DNA of 64,000 nt from Zantedeschia hybrid cultivar (GCA_030544215.1 JARZZO010000010.1:54477564-54541563), one strand, 5' to 3'; numbered from the stretch's first letter, positions 34,206 to 49,200 are shown. A program made the numbers and translations. Notes: generated by a model from the letters alone, not told the origin.

Positions 34206-37200
34206 GTGGGCGTCTCCACCCCACTGTGGAATGTCTGTTCCAGTTGGGTTTCCTGGGTTTGATGTTGTTGAGTGCTTCTTCTGCAGGCTGCTGATGCAGT
34301 GGCTTCGGCGACCGTCACGCCGTTGAGCAGCATGGAGGTACTTCCCAACAGGCTCATTGATCTTGTTGCCAAGGTTTGAATTTAATTCGTCCTCTGCATT
34401 CCCAACAGTAAATTCTTCTTCCCCGACTTGTTTCGTGTGTGGTTGCTGGATGTTAAAGTGATTACAGGGTCTTGCAGTGGAGAGGGACGGGGCAGTGAGG
34501 GGTGCTCGATCGGCTAGTACATTCGTTGTTGCATCGGCAATGCCTGGTGGTTATGGCTTGGGGTCTGCTCCTCCTGGTGCTGTTGATTTCAGGTGACTAG
34601 TCTTTGTTTCTATTGGTGAATTTCAATGCATGGAAAGGTATTTTAATGAAGTGTTGAATGCAATAGTAATTAGATGCTCTGCCGCGAATAAAAGAAAATA
34701 AGAAGGTAATTAGATGCTCTGCCCCGAATAAAAGAAAATAAGAAGGCAAACTAGGATGAGAACAATAACTTATAAATGCAAGAGAGTGCCTCTCAAGGAA
34801 GCATTCCCCTTCAACTGCTTAGGACCTTTCCCTCTGCTTATCCTAATCTGTCAAAGCCAGGGACTCGTTGCAGGTTTCTCTTGAATGATCATGTTTGTTC
34901 AATCCAGTGGACATCATCTTGTTCCCTGCCCGGAATCTCCAAATTACTATGTAAACTATCTACTTCTGTCTTCCTTCCAGTTCAGGGCAAAAAACTGTGA
35001 GTAGAGTGACCATTTTTTAAAGATTACAATGTCCCCTTCCATTGAGCATCCTCTTATTTTCATGACTCCAAATCTCCCCCAAATAATATTCTATCCATTC
35101 CCAGCTTCCTTCTTTTAAATTTAAAATTCAAGGCCAAAATAAGTGAGGTGACTCTTATTCTTTTACTTTTCTTGGGTGTGAGCATAACCCCACCACCCAA
35201 GAGCTAGAGAGTACTCATCTCCAATACACTGATGATACCATTCTATTTGTATTAGATGGGAGTGGAGAAGGTGATGGTTTTGTGGATCAATCTCGAGAGG
35301 AGTTTGGTCATGGTGTCAGATCATATTATGGTGTGCAAAAGTAAGGAGGTAGGGGTTTTACTGTTTTATGGATTAGAAACCTGCATGATCTCAACTTGGC
35401 CTTGATGAGCAAGTGGTTTTGGAGCTAGGTACAAAAGATAGGGGTCTATGGCTGAAAGTTGTTGAGTTATTCCTTATGATTATTTTATTCCTCATGTTTT
35501 GGTGGTCACACAACTTCTGTAAATATCTAAAAATTAGTAATTATTTCATTCTTCATGTTTTGGTGGTCACACAAATCTGTAAATCTCTTAAAATTAACAA
35601 TTATTCATTCTTCATGTTTGGTGGTCACACAACTTCTGAGAGTCTATGAAAATCACTTATTGATTTCCTAAGTTAGTTACAAGCTCAATCGATTACCTAC
35701 TAAACTCAGCACTGTTCACTCTGGGACTTAGTCTTTTCACAATAGATCCTTTGATCCTTCCGATTAAGAGTTCTAATTAACAGTGTATCTCTTAAGCTCG
35801 TTATTAATTAGAAAACTCTAAAGAGAATAATCTCTATCACTAATTGATTAAGCATTCCTTTGAGCTAAATCGATTATAGGTATCAATTACTCAGTAACCG
35901 CTAATCGGTTAACAATGTGAATGTGTACATCGATATTTGATAATCGATTAGCTCTCAGATCTATGCCTATTGTATTCACTCAGCTAATCGATTCTTGACT
36001 CATGTTCTTACCACGATTAATGTTTTTACATTAATCGATTACTAATTCAAGTTCTGTTTTCGATTAACACTACAATTCGTCCTTCGATTACCATCTATTT
36101 CGAATTAAGTCTATATCTATTATTAATTGATTATAGCTTGCACATTCGATCGCCTTTATGTGCATAATCGATTAACCATATACTCTGCAATTGATTATCA
36201 GTTATTTCATAAATCGATTACTGATTGAGTACCTATTGTTCCTCGGGATATCCACTAGATCGCCAATCGATCATCAGACTGTCACTCGAATTGATTACTT
36301 GTCAATCGATTAACAAACCAAGCTTCACTCAGTCTCTCTGTTGTCTGTTCAACGATTGATGACATCTCCTTACCATCAGATTTTAACAATTCGCTCTATT
36401 AATTATCTATGTCACCGTCAATCGATTAATATCAGTTAGTACTTTGATAACTTGTCTTCTTTGTGATAGATAAATAATTGTTTAATCAATCAATTCATTA
36501 CTTTAAGGATCGATTAACATATCATTTGTCAACCGATTTCATTTATCTGTATAATCGATCTTAATCAACTGTATTCTCTAAATTCGATTAAGAGTTGATT
36601 TTCTTAACTAGTCAATACATTATTTATTTCTATAAATTCATGCTTTTAAAATTATGTGAATTAATTTAATGATGTTTTATTTCTATCCTTGTTCAAATCG
36701 AACAAATCAATTTAATACGATTTGAACATTGCGTATTTTCTAGCTCGTACAACAGATACGTTTGCTGCCTTTTTGACAACTTTTTAGACATTTTGCTCTC
36801 ACTTATCCTTTGGTCAGTACACAAGACAAGATTTTTCTTGTTTCTGACAAACCTGTAGGATAGATAGAACTGTACAAACTATTCACAAAAAGAGAAAAAT
36901 GTTATAAGTATCAGCTTCCAGAAGACACCAATATGCAGTCTGTCTGAAGATCTCTCTGAAGCTAAACTAAGACAATTTTTTGCTGAGTTTGAATGGTCTA
37001 CATCAGTCTAAGCTGGCTAACACTTAGATACAACTTAGTTAACGTTAGACTTAATCAAAGACCATTAGACTCAACGAAAAATTTTCAGTCTCAATGGAGG
37101 GATTTTTGAATTCTCTCCATATATATTGAAGTCTGGTTACTCTACGAAGATAGAGAGACACACAGAGCAAAGAGATTCAAAAAATTGAGATAGCACACGC

Positions 37201-40200
37201 TCACCACTCTGAAGCTTTAATCCTACATTCGATGCATTCAAAGCTTCATCTTGTGTGCTAAGAAAGAGATTGAGAAAAAGAGCCAGAGCTACTGAAGGAT
37301 CCAAGAGCCTAATTCATCTACATCCTCAGCTCATTTAAGAGGTTCATGTAGATTCTTCTTCAGATCAAGACAACTTGAATTTATTGTTCTTATCATTGCA
37401 TTTACTATCTTGATTTTGTAGTTGTTCTTCTGTGAACAATAGTCCATTGAAAAGGGCACTGTCAACTGTATCAATTACTATTTGATTGTTCTTCTTCGTA
37501 ACTACGCTAGAAGGAAGACCTGCTGGTTTGCAGGGTGTTGTTCCCCTTCGGATTGGAAAGGAAGACTTGCTGGTTTACAGGGTGTTGTTCTCTTTCGGGT
37601 TGGAAAGGAAGACCTGCCGATGTGTAGGGTGTTTGATGTATAACCGGCAAGGGGTTTGTACCTTGTGTTAGTGAAAATACCAAGAGGTTGTTTGGAGAAT
37701 AGATGTAGGTCTGAAAGACCGAACCAATATAAAATCCTTGTGTGCTTTGTGTGATTGTTTCCTTATTCTCTCACTTTTTGTGCGCTTAAAAGTTTAATTC
37801 CGCAATTATTATATTAGTTATCCTCAGTTGAACCCATTCACCCCCTCTGGGTTCATCATGGCCCGATTAACAAAAGTCATTAAATAAAAATACTGTAGAA
37901 GATCTAGAGAGTGGAATGCATCTCCGAGTTCCATGCATAATGTTTGTAGCTTACAGAAAGGCATGTTACACAAAGGATGTGGTTTATTCCAGGGTGCTTT
38001 GCCCCTTGGTTACAGGCAGAGGATCCCTTTCTAGTAGGGTAGATGGTGTGCCAATAGGCTACTTGGTGAGCTTCACTAGCTTATTTGTGATCTCTTTTGC
38101 TCAAGATGTTGCTGCAGCTGAGTTATTCCTTGGGGATAGACGAAGGGGGTCGATTCCTGCCTTTAGAAGAAATCTACTTGACAACGACATAGCACACCTC
38201 AGTGATCTTTTTCCTTTGCTTGAGGATCAGATAGTCACACAGAATAGAGGGGACAGATGGGTGTGAAAATGGGAAAGAGACGGCTGGTTCACCGTGAAAT
38301 CCGCATATTGATTGTGGAATGTGCATGGGTGCCTAAGGTTGCCTTTACATCAGCAGGTTGATGTCTCTGGAGCCCGTTGAAGGTGAAATTCTTACTCTGG
38401 AGGGTTGCTCATGCCGTCTTCCTATGTGTGACAAGTGGCTCATTTCATGGACGTACTTGCTAGTTGCTAGTTACTTGACAAGGAAGATGAAGACATGGAG
38501 CATGCACTTGTGCTCTGATTTTGCCAAACATTTACTTCTGTACTGTGATTTTTAGGCTCGGGCTAGTGAAGTTGTTGACTCCAAACCTGGCTGCTTCATT
38601 GAGAGATTGATACTTGGAATTTGCATATGGATAAATTGTGACTGGAAGATAGGCTTGCATGCCACAATTTGGGCTATGTGGGTGAGATAAATTATCGCTA
38701 TTCCAAATAAAAAAGTAGTATAGTTCAGCTGCTCGCATCCCTCATTTATGAGTGGGTCCTTGATTGGTCAAAGGTATTGGGTGAGAGGGATTGTTTTGGC
38801 TCCTTCAATTTGGATTTCTTGGCTAGATAGTATATGCTACACCATCTTGCTGTGGCTTCTGTGTAGTTGTTTTTTCTCTTTGTGCTCCTTTTGTTCTTGG
38901 AGCCTTTTGATTGAGGAGCTGTTTTTGTACATGGTGGGTCGATTTTTGGGTCTGTGATATACTTCCCCATTTAATCTGTATGCTATCTTTCCAATTTAAT
39001 GGATACATTGTATAATCCAACTTTTTTCCTTTTCTAAAACCCTTCATCTAGCCATACCATGGAGCACCAGTCCTTGCCCAACCTGTGAAGTATGTGATTG
39101 TCATCTGCGCATGGCATGACAAGAAACTGTTCAGCTATGCACAAAACCAGGCCTGGACAATGTCCAGGTGATGTGTGAAGTTCTTGTTCACGAGGTGCTT
39201 TGGGTTTTGTTAGGTGGGAGCTCGACATGCTACTTTGCTTTCTAGGTGAGTTCCATGTGCTGATCCAAACTGCCAACCTCACCTCATTCTCAAATGCCCA
39301 AGTGAGCTTCCCTAACTTTAGGTGACAATTTCTTTTCTTGAATCATAAAAAGGAAATTGTTGTTGGATGAAAATATGCAGCAACAATTCATTAAAGTGAC
39401 AGCATTTTTTGGCACATAATAAGCTGTGGCAGCAGTAGCAGCAAAAGCAGCAGCGGGAAACCAGCCACAACAAGGATGGGTTGTAGCAACATTCTGGTCA
39501 CATAATAAAGCAACAAGAAGCAAGAATAATTCATCTTGTACATGTGCATGTTTCAGAGACAATAATTGTCATTGAACTTTCAAACCATTTGTAATAAGAA
39601 GACCACATAAATTGTGAAAGTGTGGCATCATCTAATTAAAAGAACAATGCATGCTTTTAAAAACATGTAATCCAAGAAAATGCAGTTGAAGTATTCAGAG
39701 ACAAGGGGAGGAAGGAGAAGTTGAGAGTAGAGCTTAGTGAGGAGCTTTGTTCTTCTGATGATTGTGCTGTTTTGGAACATGAGAGGTGTAACGGTCCGAT
39801 CCAACCCTTGTGAAGTATTGTCCGCTTTGAGCCAAGCCCGCACAGTTTTGTCCCTAAAAGGTGCCTCACAGGTTATAGATGTGGCCCTTTCATATATAGC
39901 CTGGTAACTTTTTTTCATGTTCCGATATAGGATTAATATGGTTCATTCCCCTCCCAGCCCCCCGACGCAGTGGTAGCTCCACACTGTGGTGTCTCCATAC
40001 CGCTTCACTTGTAGGTAGCCCTTTACTACGGGTAGCCTTTTCTATGGGTAGTCTTTTTTTCCTGTCTGGCTCGTGATAGGGTCGTTATTGGCCCACCAAT
40101 TTTTGAGTGGTTCGTCTACGAATCAGCTCGTATCGTACTACATGGGTCCTGCTCTGATACCATTATGTAATACAAGTTGGGTAGGAGGAGAAGGCCACCC

Positions 40201-43200
40201 ATAGGATAGGACTATCGGTAGGAAAGGGCTATCTACAAGTAAAGCAGCGTGGATCCGCCATGATGTGGAGCTACCACTGCGTCTGGGGACTGGGACGTGA
40301 ATAAGCTAGATTACTCCTATATCAAAAAACGGAAAAAGTTACTAGACTATATATAAAGGGGCCATATCCATAACTTGTGAAGCGCCTTTTAGGGACAAAA
40401 ACCGTGCGAGTTTGACCCAAAGTGGATAATACCTCACAAGGGTTCAGAGGACTGTTACAGAATGGTATCAGAACAGAACTTGTGCAATACGATATAGGTT
40501 GGTTGGGGACGAACACACGGAAGCTGGTGGGCCTGTAATGACTCAGTCACGAACCGTGCAGGAGGAGAGGGCTACTTATAGGAAATGACTACTCGTAGGA
40601 AAGGACTACCCGCAAGTGAAGCGGTGTGGAGCCGCCGCGATGTGGAGCCGTCACCATGTCTGGGGGAGTAGGCAGGAATGAACCAGATTAGTCTTGTATC
40701 ATAAAATGAAAAAAAGTCACTGGACTATATATGAAGGTATTATATCCATAACTTGTGAGGTGCCTTTTAGGGACAAAACCGTGCGAGCTTAGTCCAAAGC
40801 GGACAATACCTCACAAGGGTTGGATCGAACCGTTCTAGAGTGGTATGAGAGCATTCACACAGTGTAGTATGATATGGGCTAGTCTGGGGACGAACCATGC
40901 GGAAGTCGGTGGGTCTATAATGACTTAGTCACTAGCTAGGTAGGAGGAGAGGGCTAACTATAGGAAAGGACTACCTGTAGGAAAGGGCTATCCACAAGTG
41001 AAGCGGTGTGGAGTCGCCACGATGTGGAGCTACCACCATGTCTGGGGCTAGGATGGGAATGAACTGGATTAATCCTATATCAAAAAACGAAAAAAAGTTG
41101 TTGGACTATATATGAATGGATCATATTCATAACTTGTGAGGTGCCTTTTAAGGACAAAACTGTGCGAGCTTGACCCAAAGCGAATAATAGCTCACAAGGG
41201 TTGGATCGGGAGTGTTAGAAGAGGTAGGGACGATCCAAGCAAAAACAGAGCTGTTGGCGACTATTGGGGAATTAATTAGGAGAAGAAAGGTAGAGATTAT
41301 CTGTTTCCAAGAGATTAAGGTTGAAAGGATGGGGTTGGATATGGTTATAGTTGCTACAACCCCATAGAAAGTTTCTTTGATTCATTCTCCTTACAGTGCT
41401 GGTCTGCTGGGTATTAAAAATATGGAAAGGTAACGTTAAGGCGTAGATGACAGCACATAATTGGCACATAATTGTGTAAAGTAATATGGCCCCCCTAGAA
41501 ATGAATTCCTTGCTTTCCATAATTCAAATCTTTGCTGCATTTTGAGAATCACAGAATCCCAATCAGAAGTTCTAGATTCCCAAAGCAAAGAGGGAGTCCC
41601 AAGAAAGTAAGTCATTGTGCATGTGTATGCATGTGTCATGCCTGCTCATATTAATTTTTGTGTGTTTGGGGGTGCGGTGGGGGTTATGTGCATGTGTGGG
41701 GCATGAGTGGGCTAGCGGTTGGGATGCGGGTGAGGGTGTCTCAAGGGGTGGATGGGCAGAGGAAACTTTGCATATGAGAGTTCTCTGGGGTCTTAAAAAA
41801 GTCAAAACCACCCTTGTAGATGTCATGTACCTAGGATTTAAAATGAGATAATTGTCTGTTGATGTCGTTGCTGCTGTATTACTATGCTTCCTGCCAAACC
41901 ATGCTTAGTAGCTAGTGAGCAATAGGCACTATCACCTCTGTCATTGCTTATCTCATATAAGAAAGTGGACTGGCTCAACATGTGAAAAAAGGAGGATTTT
42001 TTTTTTTTTTTTTGGGGGGGGGGGGAGGAGGGGGATTGGGAAATTTTCGTCACATGATTATATCCATCAATTACCTTATCATGAGATATAATGCTTAAGG
42101 CCTTCTGGTGAACATTTAATGAAAGGCATAAGAGGTGCCCTAAGTAGCCAATGCAATTTGTGTTCTTATCTCACACACCTTTGCGAAGCGAGGTATATAT
42201 GGCTTGCTTGACTTTGCTTATCGTCTATTTGAATGAATTGAATGACTTTAATAGTGTGAATTTCTTTCTTGATAGTGGAATATGGGACAAGCTGTCCCAA
42301 ATCTGGAGGAATATCACTCAATTGAATTCTCTGATCTTACCAGCAATTAACTTTCAATTTGGCAATGGAGAAATCATTAGCTTCTGGAAGGATTCTTGGC
42401 TTTCTAGTATTCCCCTCATGGATATTGCTCCTAATCTCTATCATATTTCAGCTTCCAAGGATACATCAGTGGCACAAGCTCTCTCCAGACGAAATGGCTC
42501 TCATGGGAACCTCAACTTCAGAAGAAATCTCACAGAAACTGAAATAGGGGAGCTTCTCAGAATTCTTAATCTATTTTCAGATACCCAAATTAATTCGGAC
42601 CAGGCAGACAAAAGAGTATGGATATGGAACAGTAAAGGAACCTTCTCTTCTAGGATTCTAACTCGTATTATTCAAGATGGTGGCATCAGAGTGTGGTGGA
42701 AATCCTTGGTGTGGTCCAATCTTATTCCAATTAAAATCAGGATCTTCCTTTGGAAGGTGGCCTTGGACAGACTTCCTACCTCCCGTAGACTGAAGAAAAT
42801 CTTCAACCTCATAAACACCTCATGTGTTTTCTGTGGAACATCGGAAGAAGATCAGAACCATCTCTTTTGTCATTGCGGGATCATCAATTTCCAGTGGAGA
42901 ATCCTATTTAAGGCATTGAAGATTTAGTGGATGGAACCGACAGATTGCCTTCATCTCATGCAAATGTGGCCCCTTTTCTGCCCCAACCAGTGTGACAATA
43001 TGATTTGGTCTCTGTTTCTTCCAGCAATGTTGTGGTCTATCTGGTTGGGCAGAAACAATAGGAAATTCAACCAGGAATTCTCTCCACCTTCCACTATCCT
43101 CCGTAGAGCGCTCAATTGGGTGATTGATTGGGGAAGATCTGCTGAAATCTGGACAGCTTCAGATGGAGATCTCATTTCTAGGGCTTCTATGTATCAAGTC

Positions 43201-46200
43201 TTTTTATTTTGATCCTCTTGAGTTACTCTTGTTACTTCTATTTTATCTCCTTATTAAAATAGAAGTCTTAGGTTTTTTTTTTCCAGCTGGCTCTTGCCTT
43301 AATGTTGGGTAATGGCCTTGGCCATTGGTCTTTTTGTATTCTGTATTTTGCTTATCTTCAATGAAATGTGACTTCATGTCACCTTCCAAAAAAAAAAATA
43401 TGGGACAACCTGACAGTAACGCAATGTTCATACTACTTGCACTTGGGGGGGGGGGGGTTGTGAACTTTTTGTGGGTATGAACGTACTTATCCCTAAAACG
43501 CCAAGAAAACTTTAAATGTTAATGACAAGATGAGCAGTATAATAATTCGAGTCTTGAAGGAGCAGCGTACATCTGTTGTTTCCTATAGAGACCTGGTTAA
43601 TAAGTTATCACATATGATGTAGGCTACTAAGGATGTTCCATAGACAGATATTTGAAGCTTAGGTAGAAACAATGCATGTTGGATCTCAATTCTTAAATCG
43701 CTCTTTAAGATTCCCATGGAAGAAGAACCAATGAGCAAAGACAACACAATGTTTCTCTCATCATGGATTGCCATCTCTTGAGATCTTTCCAACATCTTTC
43801 TCCTTTAGGGGCCCCAAGTCTCTTCTCCCCAGTGACATGTTGCTTTAGAAGTGTACTTGATCTCTTTGAGATCTTTTCAGGATTCTTGTCTTTTGACCCC
43901 CAAGATGTTGGTGAAAAGGGAGATAGAAAACTTTGCCTCTACTAGAGGCATGTGTGCACTTCTCAATATACCCATTACTTGGCCATCTAATTTAGGTTGC
44001 ATTTCCTCTCCCAGCTGAACACCATGCATTCATCCCTGACTCATGCATAACAGCAAAAGCAATTGAGAATGGAGTGTCTGGACCAAGTGAACGTATGCTT
44101 CCCTCTATGGCTTATCAAATTTGCTATATGGAAGGATAGTAAGATGTTGATTTTGAAATAACAGTGTTCCTCTACCAGCTTTGATGGGAGGAGATACGAT
44201 TGAAAAACATCTAGGACTGATGGAAAAGCTTGCCAGTGATGTATGATGACAAAGTAGAGAAAAGGGGCAAAAGTAACCAGAGAAAAAGATATGAAAATGA
44301 TAGGTGATCATCACCATCATCGATCTTAACCGTCAAATTTGGGTTGGTTAGACCTATTGAAGGATACAAGGATTTGGGGAAAAAATTCAACTGGCTGCTT
44401 GATATATCCCTCTACAAAGTGATGACCAGTACCTGCCAATATAACTTTGGACCAGAGGGTGTGCCCAAAGCCCCATGAGGCCAGCTGGCAGGTGGAACTC
44501 ATGGCCTGGCCCAGTTTAAACAGGGCCTGGGACATAACAATTGGCCCATCCTTTTAATTTGGCCTGGCCCAGTGGGGGCAGCATCAAGGGCTGGGTTCAG
44601 GCTTCCCTAGTCTTGACACTGGATCCTGGGGATCATGGTTGACAAAGAGGAAACCCTAAACCTCTGCCGATGCAAACCATCAGCATCAATGAAGGAATCT
44701 TCACCATCACCTTTGCCAAGATTCCCCATTTCCATCCTCTGTGAAGGCCCCTTTGTATTCAAATTGTGATAGACAAGGAAGAAACCCTATCTCTCTGTTC
44801 ATGCAAACTGTTGCTATCACCATAAGAAACTTCGCTGTTGCCTGAGCAGGTTTTGTCCCCATTTTTGGTACAGGCTTCACTGCTGGAGAATGAAGATGTG
44901 CCTGTGCCTTTGGCCATTGACCAGTCTCCCTTAGTTGCAGATCCACTTCCAAATCTGTTGGAGATTGAAGTGTATATAGCCAGGTCTGCTGGAGATGAAA
45001 GCCGAGAGAAGTGCATTGTCACCCTGAGCTGGAGTGCAGACCCCTGAGTTCAGACCTTCCCCCATCCCCAAGTTGGAGCATAAATGCCACTCTGAGCTGC
45101 TGAGCATTGTCACCTGCAAGCCTACGCTGAGACTGAGCTAAGCTTTTTAGGACCAGGCTAGGGATGGGTTTCTCAGACCTGGCCTGGCCCATTGACACCC
45201 CTACCAAGGAGCAAGAACAGCAGTAAAACTTAATAAACAGATGTAGAGGCCATATCACCACTGGCAAATTTACTTGTGCATAGTCTTGTGGGGAAAAAAT
45301 TACAAATGAAAGGAGTTTCTCAGCATCCATTGAGTGTTTCATATGGGGAAATATTGAAGTTTAGATGGCCACCATGCTTTGGGAGGTACATAACTAATAT
45401 ATGCTCATAGTCACTTTAAATCTTGGTCTTAGGATTCAATTCTGACTCGATGAATGGAAACTCTCCAAATCTGTTTTCAGTTTTATTACAGTCGGTGTGA
45501 AATGTGCTCTTGCTATCAAACTTTTCCTTTTTTATTTATGTTTCTTGTGATTTGTGGTTCATGTAGATAGTAGTTGTATCCTTTTGTCTATTGTTTATAA
45601 CTTCTAAAATTATAGAGGTTTTGTGGATAATGTTCTTGCTTCTCATTTAGGATCATTTGCAACTTGGATGTTCTGTTTGTTTTTTTTTCCCCCTTTTTCA
45701 ATGTGTAAGGTTTAAGTTGCTAAGAATATCTCTTTTAAGAAATTAGCACTGTGCAGGACACAAAAGGTTATAACTTCTAAAATTATAGAGGTTTTATAGA
45801 TAATGTTCTTGCTTCTCATTTAGGATCATTTGCAACTTGGATGTTCTGTTTGTTTTTTCCCCTTTTTCAACGTGTAAAGTTTAAGTTGCTAAGAATATCT
45901 CTTTTCAAAAAACTAGCACTGTGCAGGACACAAAAGGTTCCTCTAAGGGTTTTCCAAAGCATGAGACCAGACATATATCAGAACATAAGGTATGGAAACT
46001 GTTCACTTTTTTATTTTTCTTTCTTGAACATGGATTGTACCACAAATTCATTAAGGAGAAGTAACAATATACAAGTATGCAATTATGCGAAGTATACCAC
46101 CCAAAAAGACATTACCAAACCGCATACAGCCATGAAGGCTCCCACCATGTACAAAGACTCCCCTCTGCCCCTCAAAAAAAAAAAAGGAAAACTCTACCAG

Positions 46201-49200
46201 GCCCACCAAGCTGGAGCTATCCAGACAGGCAGGGCAGCATAGAGGAGTTAACAGCCTCCCTGCCTTCCAAAATCTTGGCCCACTTGCTCATATGCTCACA
46301 AATGGATGGAAGCTGCTCTCCCTTTCTGCTTGTTATTCTATAAAAATACCAAATATGCCACTAGAATGAAGCTAAATCTGTAATATTTCAGTGTAGGATG
46401 ATCAGATGTTGATAAAATGTTTTTCCAGAGTGTAACAGTCAACTCTTACCTTGAAACTGGTGATATGAATATTTAAGACAGTTTGTAACCATGTTGGGAC
46501 TTTTACACATATATACCTGGTAATTTATTCACATAAAGATCTCTCTCAAAATGATTATGTCATCAAGAGTAATGCTACTATGTGGCCAGGACTCTTGGTG
46601 CGGCGCCTACTTCATTGTTTGCAGCTACGACCCGCCGGGGAACATGCAAGATCAGTGACCCTATACACGCTTTCCATGTAGAATCACTACCGTTGAGCAC
46701 TGCCTCACTTGAAGGCTTGAAGCTAAAAAAATGCTATAAATACATCTCTATGTGTTTATAAAAAACATGCTTTTCACCTATACAGATGGTTTAAGTTGGA
46801 GATCTACATCCAGAGGCTGGAGAGATCAATGATGAATGGGAGGTGTATACAATTCCGGAGGAGAAATAACAAACTTGTCCTTATTTCATGTGGATTTTTT
46901 TTGCTGAAATATATGATATTTGATGATAAATGATGAGAATACTCAAAAACTTGTGAAGGTGTATGCTGTTTATCTGATATTGCCTTTCTTGACATAATCA
47001 ACATGGTGAAAATATAATCTAGCTGGAAGTTTGATCCCGAATCGGACAGCAAAATGATATGTTCCGATCCTATTGTAACAAACTTGTCCTTATTTCATGT
47101 GGATTTTTTTTGCTGAAATATATGATATTTGATGATAAATGATGAGAATACTCAAAAACTTGTGAAGGTGTATGCTGTTTATCTGATATTGCCTTTCTTG
47201 ACATAATCAACATGGTGAAAATATAATCTAGCTGGAAGTTTGATCCCGAATCGGACAGCAAAATGATATGTTCCGATCCTATTGTATCAAAGATATTTAG
47301 GTCAGATAGTCTACCCTGAGTCATAGATTGTTGCAGAATCGGCCGATCCCAATCCGGATCGGGATCGCCCAGATTAGGGGGGGGGGTCACTGTTCCCCCC
47401 AACTTTCACGGGGATCAGTCCGGGTCGGCCAGCGAACGGTTAAGAAAAAAGAAAAAAGGATCGGCCCGTATCGGCCGATCCAAGCCCGATACGGGCTGAT
47501 CCCGGATCCTCCCTTTAAGGGGGGATCGAGATGTTCTGCTGCATACTGCTGCCGCCGGCTCCGTTCTCCTCTCTCTCTCTCCCCCCTTCGGCCCTTCCTT
47601 CTTGTGTTCTCCCCTCTCTCATTTTGACCCAAGAAGGGGGGGGGGGGTTCTTCACCCCCGTCACCAACGGCTATCCATCCGGCAACTGCAGCGGCCATTG
47701 TCACCGCTGCCGCAGTCCGATTTCTTCGCCGGATCCTAACCCTGATTAAAGTATATTTCGATCTTGAAAATTTTTAAAATATCAAAAAATTAAAAAATAT
47801 TTATGATAGCGTAGATCTATCAATGTTTAGCTTTGATTTTTTTTTAAATGTTGATTAGACAAAATTTCCAAAATTAACCATAATGTTAAAAATTAGGACT
47901 TTTGTATAATTAGTATAATTAAGGTTCAATTGAGTGTGTCAAACACTCAATTGAACTTATTAGAATCTGATTGCAAAGATTTGTGCATTAATTACACGTC
48001 ATTAATGTTAATTATTCAAAATTAACCTTAATTAAGAGTTAAAATTTGAGACTTTTACATAATTAATATAATTAAAGTTTAATTGATTGTGTCAAACACT
48101 CAATTGAACTTATTAGAACTTGATTGCACATATTTGTGCATTAATTGCACGTCATTAGCATTAATTACTTAAAATTAACTCTAATTAAGAGTTAAAAATT
48201 GGAACTTTACATAATTAGTGTAATTAAGGTTTAATTGAATATGCCAAACACTCAATTGAACTTATTAGGATTTGATTGCACATATTTGTGCATTAATTGC
48301 ATGTTATTAATACTAATTATAAAAAATTAACCCTAATTAGGTTTTAAAAATTAAAACTTTTACATAATTAGTGTAATTAAGGTTCAATTGAGTGTGCTAA
48401 ACACTCAATTGAAGTTATTAGAATCTGATTGCAGAGATTTGTGCATTAATTGCACGTCATGTGCTAATTGTCTAAAATTAATCTTAATTAAGGGTTAAAA
48501 TTGGGCTTTTGCATAATTAGTGTAATTAAGATTCAATTAAGTGTGCCAAATACTTAATTGAATTTATTAAAACTTGATTGAACAAATTTATGCATTAATT
48601 GCATGTCATTTGTGCTAATTAAACTTATTTGTACTTTTTTATCTAATGTATGAATATGACACAGTATGGAGATTAGGAACAAGAGGTGGAGCAGTAGGGC
48701 AGTAGTCTTGGTTGGTGTCATTACACACTAGTGGACGCTAGACAAAAGAAGATCTGACCATTATTTCTAAACTTCGGTTGAGATCGTGACAATCAGATTG
48801 TTGGATTTTAAGATCGGGTCAAGATCTAAAAGATCCGATCATTAGATCTGAAGTTCGGTCGATATTGGGACGATTCGACCGTTGGATTTGAAGTTCGGTA
48901 GATATCGGGATGATCCGACTGTTTGATTTGAAGTTCGGTCGATATCGAGACGATCCGACTGTTAGATTTGAGGTTCAGTCAGTATTATGACGATCCAACT
49001 GTTGGATTTGAAATTCAGTCTATATTAGGACAAGTCGACCGTTGGATCTCAGGTTTGGTCGATATCAGAATGATCCGACCGTTGGATTTGAAATCCAGTC
49101 GATATCAGGACGATCCGATCGCTAGATTTGAAGTTCGGTCGATATTGGGACGATGCGACCGTTGGATTTGAAATTTGGTCGATATCGCTAAGATCCGACC

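Noticed and set aside
43583..43945. Possible Copia polyprotein relic on the minus strand
   Set aside because: Only a short HALFLPKL-like text resembles Copia; too weak to call.
45921..45926. Alternative acceptor GTGCAG for CstF50 exon 4
   Set aside because: It would put the conserved KGSSK...SEHK peptide out of frame with exon 3; AACTAG at 45916 keeps frame.
47070..47402. 110-residue minus-strand open frame
   Set aside because: It spans a tandem duplication and the GGATCGG element end; same peptide appears in both duplicate copies.
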